Shown one piece after another: positions 60,126 through 64,000 of a stretch of 64,000 nt of DNA. How positions within the stretch are numbered: position 1 is the stretch's first letter; each line of letters begins with the position of its first letter. The notes beneath the pieces are model-generated. The model ran no database searches. It saw only the letters and a list, made by a program, of their open reading frames with translations, and had not been told where the DNA came from. The stretch covers positions 819,001 to 883,000 of the forward strand of contig NZ_CP029186.1 in the NCBI RefSeq assembly GCF_003096035.1. Reading direction: 5' to 3'. The translations under genes were made by a program, and so were the position numbers. This DNA is from Flavobacterium album (GTDB taxonomy: Bacteria > Bacteroidota > Bacteroidia > Flavobacteriales > Flavobacteriaceae).

Positions 60126-60300
60126 CAGTCACATTCGCAGTCACAGTTTTCAGTGCCAGGGTTGCTTTTTACCTTTGGTGTTCTTATGAATTACAGTAGA
60201 GACGTTGCAATGCAACGTCTCTACATCGTATATAAGGATCATCGGACACAATGACTGAAAACTGCGACTGCGACCTGCCTATGCCGGCAGGCAGGCTGAA
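60126..60300. repeat. Repeat cluster with family F (F1) and family G hairpins
   Basis: F1 (60196-60224) is a perfect 14-bp stem, GTAGAGACGTTGCA / TGCAACGTCTCTAC, with one unpaired base. Outer segments TTCAGTCACATTCGCAGTCA (60124-60143) and GACTGAAAACTGCGACTGCG (60251-60270) are a loosely inverted pair. The family G hairpin CCTGCCTATGCCGGCAGG follows at about 60273. No gene seen between the convergent 5-formyl-THF cyclo-ligase and lspA genes. Confidence 0.65.
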
Positions 60301-60302
60301 AA

Positions 60303-60905
60303 CTACTGTTTCGCGAATGCCTTTTTATTAAACACAATAAGTATGCCCACACCTACGGATATAGCCGCATCGGCAATATTAAAAATAGCGTTGAAGAAAG
60401 AAAACTCCTGACCCCCTATAACAGGAAACCACGACGGCCAGTGCGCATTTGTTATTATTGGGAAGTAAAGCATATCTACTACCTTTCCGTGGAAAAGCGT
60501 GCCATACGGCTTATCTGAAAAAAGAGTGGCTACCTGCCCCTGGCTGTGGTCGAACATAACGCCGTAAAAAACCGAGTCGATAATATTGCCAAAAGCGCCT
60601 GCCAGTATCAGGGCGATGGATACGATAAGGTATTTTGAGTGGTGCTTTCTAACCGAGTCCCAAAGCCACCAGCCTATACCGCCTACCGCAAGTATCCTGA
60701 AAAGGGTTAGCGTAAGCTTGCCGCCCAGCCAGGTTGGGATCTTTGCGCCCCATGCCATACCTTCGTTTTCTATGAAATTGATCCTGAACCAGCTGAAAAC
60801 ATCTACACTTTCCCGCTCCATAAAGTGGGTCTTGATGTATATTTTCGATATTTGGTCGATCAGCAATACAAGAATAACAATAAGGTAAGCTTTCTTTAAG
60901 GACAT
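60303..60905 (-). CDS. lspA: Lipoprotein signal peptidase (signal peptidase II)
   Basis: 200-residue inner-membrane aspartic protease that cleaves prolipoproteins at the lipidated cysteine. Four helices; the active-site Asp pair is in AGAFGNIIDSVFYGVMFD and FNAIFNIADAAISVGVGILI. DQISKIYIKTHF near the N-terminus is the conserved first-helix end. The protein is about 35 residues longer than E. coli LspA, mostly in periplasmic loops, as in other Bacteroidota. It is downstream of ileS and the dksA-like gene but behind a terminator and a family B pair, so possibly separately transcribed. Confidence 0.94.
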   Translation of the reverse strand: MSLKKAYLIVILVLLIDQISKIYIKTHFMERESVDVFSWFRINFIENEGMAWGAKIPTWLGGKLTLTLFRILAVGGIGWWLWDSVRKHHSKYLIVSIALILAGAFGNIIDSVFYGVMFDHSQGQVATLFSDKPYGTLFHGKVVDMLYFPIITNAHWPSWFPVIGGQEFSFFNAIFNIADAAISVGVGILIVFNKKAFAKQ

Positions 60906-60954
60906 TTTTTTGATTTTACGCGCAAAAGTAACGGAAAATATTGTAATAATTAAG

Positions 60955-61030
60955 TTTTTTGTCGGAAGTCCGAAGTCGGAGGCTGCTTAGGTACGCGTTG
61001 ATAGCTTCGGACTTCGGACTTCCGACAAAA
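60955..61030. repeat. Inverted pair of family B repeats (B6, B7)
   Basis: Left TTTTTTGTCGGAAGTCCGAA plus GTCGGA (60956-60981), right the near-exact reverse complement CTTCGGACTTCGGACTTCCG plus ACAAAAAA. Stem of about 25 bp with one or two mismatches, between the dksA-like and lspA genes. The right arm runs into the terminator. Confidence 0.75.
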
Positions 61031-61050
61031 AAACGCCCTAAAGGCGTTTT
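61025..61050 (-). terminator. Terminator after the dksA-like gene
   Basis: AAACGCC / GGCGTTT stem with a 5-nt loop (61031-61049) and a run of Ts on the minus strand, just beyond the stop at 61053. Confidence 0.8.
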
Positions 61051-61052
61051 GA

Positions 61053-61433
61053 TTATCGTTGCATATTCTTGGCTTCGATGCTCATGGTAGCATGCGGAAC
61101 CAGTTTAAGGCGTTCTTTACTTATAAGCTTGCCGGTAACTTTGCAGATGCCGTAGGTTTTGTTCTCGATACGGATAAGGGCATTCTTCAGGTCGCGGATA
61201 AACTTCTCCTGGCGGATAGCCAGCTGTGAGTTCGCTTCCTTCGACATGGTTTCGCTTCCTTCCTCAAATGCTTTGAACGTTGGTGAAGTATCGTCGGTGC
61301 CGTTATTAAGGTCGTTCATATAAGCGCTTCGTATCAGCTCCAGGTCTGCTTTGGCTTTCTCTATTTTTTTTGTAATTAATTCCCTAAACTCTGCAAGGTC
61401 TGCGTCAGAGTATCTTATTTGCTCATCTACCAT
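61053..61433 (-). CDS. TraR/DksA-family protein with a degenerate zinc finger
   Basis: 126 residues. N-terminal coiled coil (ELITKKIEKAKADLELIRSA), conserved DDTSPTFKAFEEGSETMSKE, and the finger region KTYGICKVTGKLISKERLKL followed by VPHATMSIEAKN. Where DksA has four zinc Cys only one remains (CxxT, then HAT-SIEA). This variant is usual in the Bacteroidota form and probably folds without zinc. DksA-like proteins bind the RNA polymerase secondary channel. It lies 8 bp after the ileS stop, so the two are cotranscribed. Confidence 0.88.
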   Translation of the reverse strand: MVDEQIRYSDADLAEFRELITKKIEKAKADLELIRSAYMNDLNNGTDDTSPTFKAFEEGSETMSKEANSQLAIRQEKFIRDLKNALIRIENKTYGICKVTGKLISKERLKLVPHATMSIEAKNMQR

Positions 61434-61441
61434 TTCTCTAT

Positions 61442-64000
61442 CTATTTTGAAATTAATAATAAGGTTGTTATTTCGTCAAATTCAATTTGGGTTCCATTTT
61501 CAATAGTTGCCATAAATATTAGCTCATCTGTAAGCGTTTCGCTCATGATATAAGCCTCATTGGCTTTTACTGCGCCTTCAAGTTCCGCATTATCCTGAAG
61601 GTACACTTTTATCCTGTCGGTTACTTCAAATCCGCTGTCTTTCCTGATGTTCTGTATCCTGTTCACCAGCTCGCGGGCAATGCCTTCCTTCTTTAATTCA
61701 TCGGTAATCGTGATATCCAGTGCAACTGTTATGCCATTTGCGTTAGCCACCAGCCAGCCCGGGATATCCTGCGATGAGATCTCGACGTCAGCAGAGGTTA
61801 AAGTAATACTTTTTCCTGATACCACAATATCAAGGCTGCCCTCTTTATCAATAGTGTTGATCTGCTCCTGTGAGAAACTTTGTATCTCTTTGGCTATCAA
61901 ACCCATATCCTTGCCAAACTGCGGGCCCAATGCCTTGAAATTAGGCTTAACCTGCTTCACCAACACACCCGATGCATCATCCATCAGCACTATTTCCTTC
62001 ACGTTCACTTCGGCTTTTATCAGCTCTGCAACGGCTTCAATTTCAGCCTTCTGTTTTGCGTCAAGCACCGGAATCATTACCTTTTGCAGCGGCTGGCGTA
62101 CCTTTATCATCTCCTTCTTCCTTAGTGAAAGGACAAGCGACGAAATGGTCTGCGCCTTCTGCATCCTGCTTTCCAGCGATTTATCAACAAAGTTATCAGC
62201 ATAAGCAGGAAAATCGGCTAAATGTACGCTTTCGAACTTCTCTTGTTGTGAAGCCTTTGTTAAATCTTTATAAAGCCTGTCCATAAAGAACGGCGCTATC
62301 GGCGCGCTTAGCTTTGCCACGGCCACAAGACAGGTGTACAAGGTCTGGTAGGCCGCTATCTTGTCCTGCGCATATTCGCCTTTCCAGAAGCGCCTCCTGC
62401 ACAGGCGAACGTACCAGTTGCTCAGGTTTTCCTGAACGAAATCAGATATTGCACGTGCGGCTTTGGTAGGCTCATAATCGGCATAGAAGCCGTCCACGTC
62501 TTTTATCAGTGTATTCAGCTCGCTCAAAATCCAGCGGTCGATCTCCGGCCTTTCGTTGAGCGGCACTTCCGGCTCTTCGTAAGAAAAACCGTCGATATTA
62601 GCATATAACGCAAAGAATGAGTACGTATTATATAAGGTACCGAAGAACTTACGGCGGACTTCAGCCACACCTTCAATGTCGAATTTCAGGTTGTCCCACG
62701 GGTTGGCATTGCTTATCATGTACCAGCGCGTAGCATCGGGGCCGTATTCGGCAAGTGTGGTAAACGGGTCTACCGCATTGCCAAGGCGCTTACTCATCTT
62801 CTGGCCGTTCTTGTCGAGCACCAATCCGTTGGATACTACATTCTTATAAGCCACCTCATCGAATACCAAAGTAGCTATCGCATGCAGCGTATAGAACCAG
62901 CCACGGGTCTGGTCTACCCCTTCGGCAATAAAGTCGGCCGGGAACGCCTTGTGGTTGTCTATCAGCTCTTTATTTTCGAACGGATAATGCCATTGTGCAT
63001 ACGGCATGGCGCCGCTGTCGAACCAAACGTCTATAAGGTCGGCTTCGCGGTGCATTGGCTTGCCCGACGGCGAAACCAGCACTATCTTATCTACCACATT
63101 CTTGTGGAGGTCAACTAAATCGTAATTCTCCTCGCTCATGTTGCCCGGCTCAAACCCTTTGAACGGGTTCTCTGCCATCAGTCCGGCTTCAACTGCTTTT
63201 TCGATGCCGTTGAATAATTCTTCAACCGAACCGATTATCATTTCTTCAGTCTTGTCTTCTGTCCTCCATATCGGGAGTGGGATACCCCAGTAGCGGGAGC
63301 GCGACAGGTTCCAGTCGTTGGCGCTTTTCAGCCAGTTGCCAAAACGCCCTTCGCCGGTAGCCTTGGGCTTCCAGTTGATGGTATCGTTCAGGTCGAACAT
63401 GCGCTCCTTAACATCGGTCATTTTTATGAACCAGCTATCGAGCGGGTAGTACAGCAGCGGCTCGTCCGTCCTCCAGGAGTGCGGGTAGCTGTGCACGTAT
63501 TTTTCTACCTTAAAGGCTTTGTTATTTTCCTTCAGGTAGATAGATATCTCTACGTCGGCCGACCTTTCCGGTGCGGTTCCGGCGTCGTAGTATTCGTTCT
63601 TTACATATTTGCCTGCCAGTTCCAGCGGCTTGCCATTCGGGTTAGCCAGGCTGCCGGAATGCGAGGTGAACCTGCCCTGCATATCTACGAGCGGAACCGG
63701 GTTACCATTATCATCCAATACAAGCATTGGCGGCACCTCCGGTTTGGCTTCTTTGGCTACCTTGGCATCATCGGCACCAAAAGTAGGCGCGGTATGCACG
63801 ATACCTGTACCGTCTTCGGTGGTAACAAAGTCGCCCGATATTACGCGGAAAGCATTTTCAGGATTTTGGTATGGCAGCACGAAAGGAAGCAATTGCTCGT
63901 AACGGATGCCAACCAGGTCTTTGCCTTTGGCTTCTGCCAATATTTTATATGGTATATTTTTATCTCCTTCTTTAAAATCGTTGAAGGCAGCATCATCGGC
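61442..64000 (-). CDS. ileS: Isoleucyl-tRNA synthetase, C-terminal part (5' end outside window)
   Basis: 852 residues are visible and the frame stays open to the window edge, so the N-terminal part with the HIGH motif is missing here. Visible parts are the second half of the CP1 editing domain (GTGIVHTAPTFGADDAKVA, SGSLANPNGKPLEL), the WNLSRSRYWGIPLPIW segment, the KMSKS-type loop KMSKRLGNAVDPF, the anticodon-binding domain and a C-terminal extension lacking zinc-knuckle cysteines. That makes it the long, IleS2-like type. It charges tRNA-Ile. A TTG at 63940 could be taken as a start but is an internal Leu codon (KILAEAKG). Confidence 0.94.
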   Translation of the reverse strand, partial: ADDAAFNDFKEGDKNIPYKILAEAKGKDLVGIRYEQLLPFVLPYQNPENAFRVISGDFVTTEDGTGIVHTAPTFGADDAKVAKEAKPEVPPMLVLDDNGNPVPLVDMQGRFTSHSGSLANPNGKPLELAGKYVKNEYYDAGTAPERSADVEISIYLKENNKAFKVEKYVHSYPHSWRTDEPLLYYPLDSWFIKMTDVKERMFDLNDTINWKPKATGEGRFGNWLKSANDWNLSRSRYWGIPLPIWRTEDKTEEMIIGSVEELFNGIEKAVEAGLMAENPFKGFEPGNMSEENYDLVDLHKNVVDKIVLVSPSGKPMHREADLIDVWFDSGAMPYAQWHYPFENKELIDNHKAFPADFIAEGVDQTRGWFYTLHAIATLVFDEVAYKNVVSNGLVLDKNGQKMSKRLGNAVDPFTTLAEYGPDATRWYMISNANPWDNLKFDIEGVAEVRRKFFGTLYNTYSFFALYANIDGFSYEEPEVPLNERPEIDRWILSELNTLIKDVDGFYADYEPTKAARAISDFVQENLSNWYVRLCRRRFWKGEYAQDKIAAYQTLYTCLVAVAKLSAPIAPFFMDRLYKDLTKASQQEKFESVHLADFPAYADNFVDKSLESRMQKAQTISSLVLSLRKKEMIKVRQPLQKVMIPVLDAKQKAEIEAVAELIKAEVNVKEIVLMDDASGVLVKQVKPNFKALGPQFGKDMGLIAKEIQSFSQEQINTIDKEGSLDIVVSGKSITLTSADVEISSQDIPGWLVANANGITVALDITITDELKKEGIARELVNRIQNIRKDSGFEVTDRIKVYLQDNAELEGAVKANEAYIMSETLTDELIFMATIENGTQIEFDEITTLLLISK

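Noticed and set aside
61442..63940. TTG at 63940 as the ileS start
   Set aside because: The frame continues open to the window edge with IleS-like sequence, and the protein would lack the catalytic HIGH region; the gene is simply cut by the window.
1..64000. tRNA or rRNA genes, riboswitches
   Set aside because: I looked through the intergenic gaps for cloverleaf-like or conserved riboswitch sequences and saw none; gaps are filled with repeats, promoters and terminators.

Overview
The window is a chromosomal segment of a member of the Bacteroidota, most probably Flavobacteriaceae (Flavobacterium or a close relative). The evidence is promoters of the TTG-N19/20-TAnnTTTG type, an IPExxxVDY-family protein next to rnc and pyk, a bacterial HMG-CoA synthase (mevalonate route), a TSP3-repeat OmpA, a TraR/DksA-like protein with a degenerate zinc finger beside ileS and lspA, and long PurF and PA0069-type radical SAM proteins. 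I see no rRNA, tRNA, CRISPR array, prophage or complete insertion sequence. The chromosome is mostly housekeeping, with gene-dense runs separated by repeat-rich intergenic gaps.

Layout. 1-7 kb: a ChaN-like lipoprotein (cut by the window edge), HMG-CoA synthase, a lipoprotein that overlaps it tail to tail, an unknown exported protein, Xaa-Pro aminopeptidase, an AT-rich AbiH-family gene and an alpha/beta hydrolase. 7-16 kb: an AddAB-type recombination nuclease/helicase pair split by ompA and kbl. 16-24 kb: superoxide dismutase, an unknown protein, a gap carrying two probable tandem small RNA genes, purF, a PfkB kinase, a small membrane protein, an AT-rich PLD-like nuclease, rnhA and purN. 24-30 kb: acpP-fabF-rnc-IPExxxVDY-pyk and a Bax inhibitor-1 protein. 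30-36 kb: dinB, a Gcr-type membrane protein, a CYTH/YpdA pair and a radical SAM protein. 36-43 kb: an RND efflux operon led by a GbsR/MarR regulator with a clear operator. 43-49 kb: two RlpA-like proteins, a membrane protein, and a tight DUF3108-TDO-M23-pgi operon. 49-54 kb: hppD and hmgA (tyrosine degradation) and an amino-acid permease. 54-64 kb: a patatin/outer-membrane phospholipase, uvrC, a deacylase, 5-formyl-THF cyclo-ligase, lspA, the dksA-like gene and the C-terminal part of ileS.

Genes that work together: TDO, HPPD and HmgA break down aromatic amino acids, and the APC permease may feed them. PurF and PurN are steps of purine synthesis. AcpP and FabF belong to fatty-acid elongation. 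AddA/AddB, UvrC and DinB handle DNA damage. LspA matures the many lipoproteins seen here.

The most interesting non-gene content is (i) a duplicated unit of about 95 bp at 17741-17836 and 17976-18070 whose two copies each have a promoter and a terminator, so they look like paralogous small RNA genes, (ii) the GbsR operator/promoter at 42641-42685, (iii) a 32-bp perfect palindrome before the PLD gene, and (iv) at least seven families of short hairpin or MITE-like repeats in the intergenic gaps. No complete new multi-gene system is evident. The AbiH and PLD genes are the best candidates for acquired defence genes. All assignments come from reading the sequence; no database search was run.
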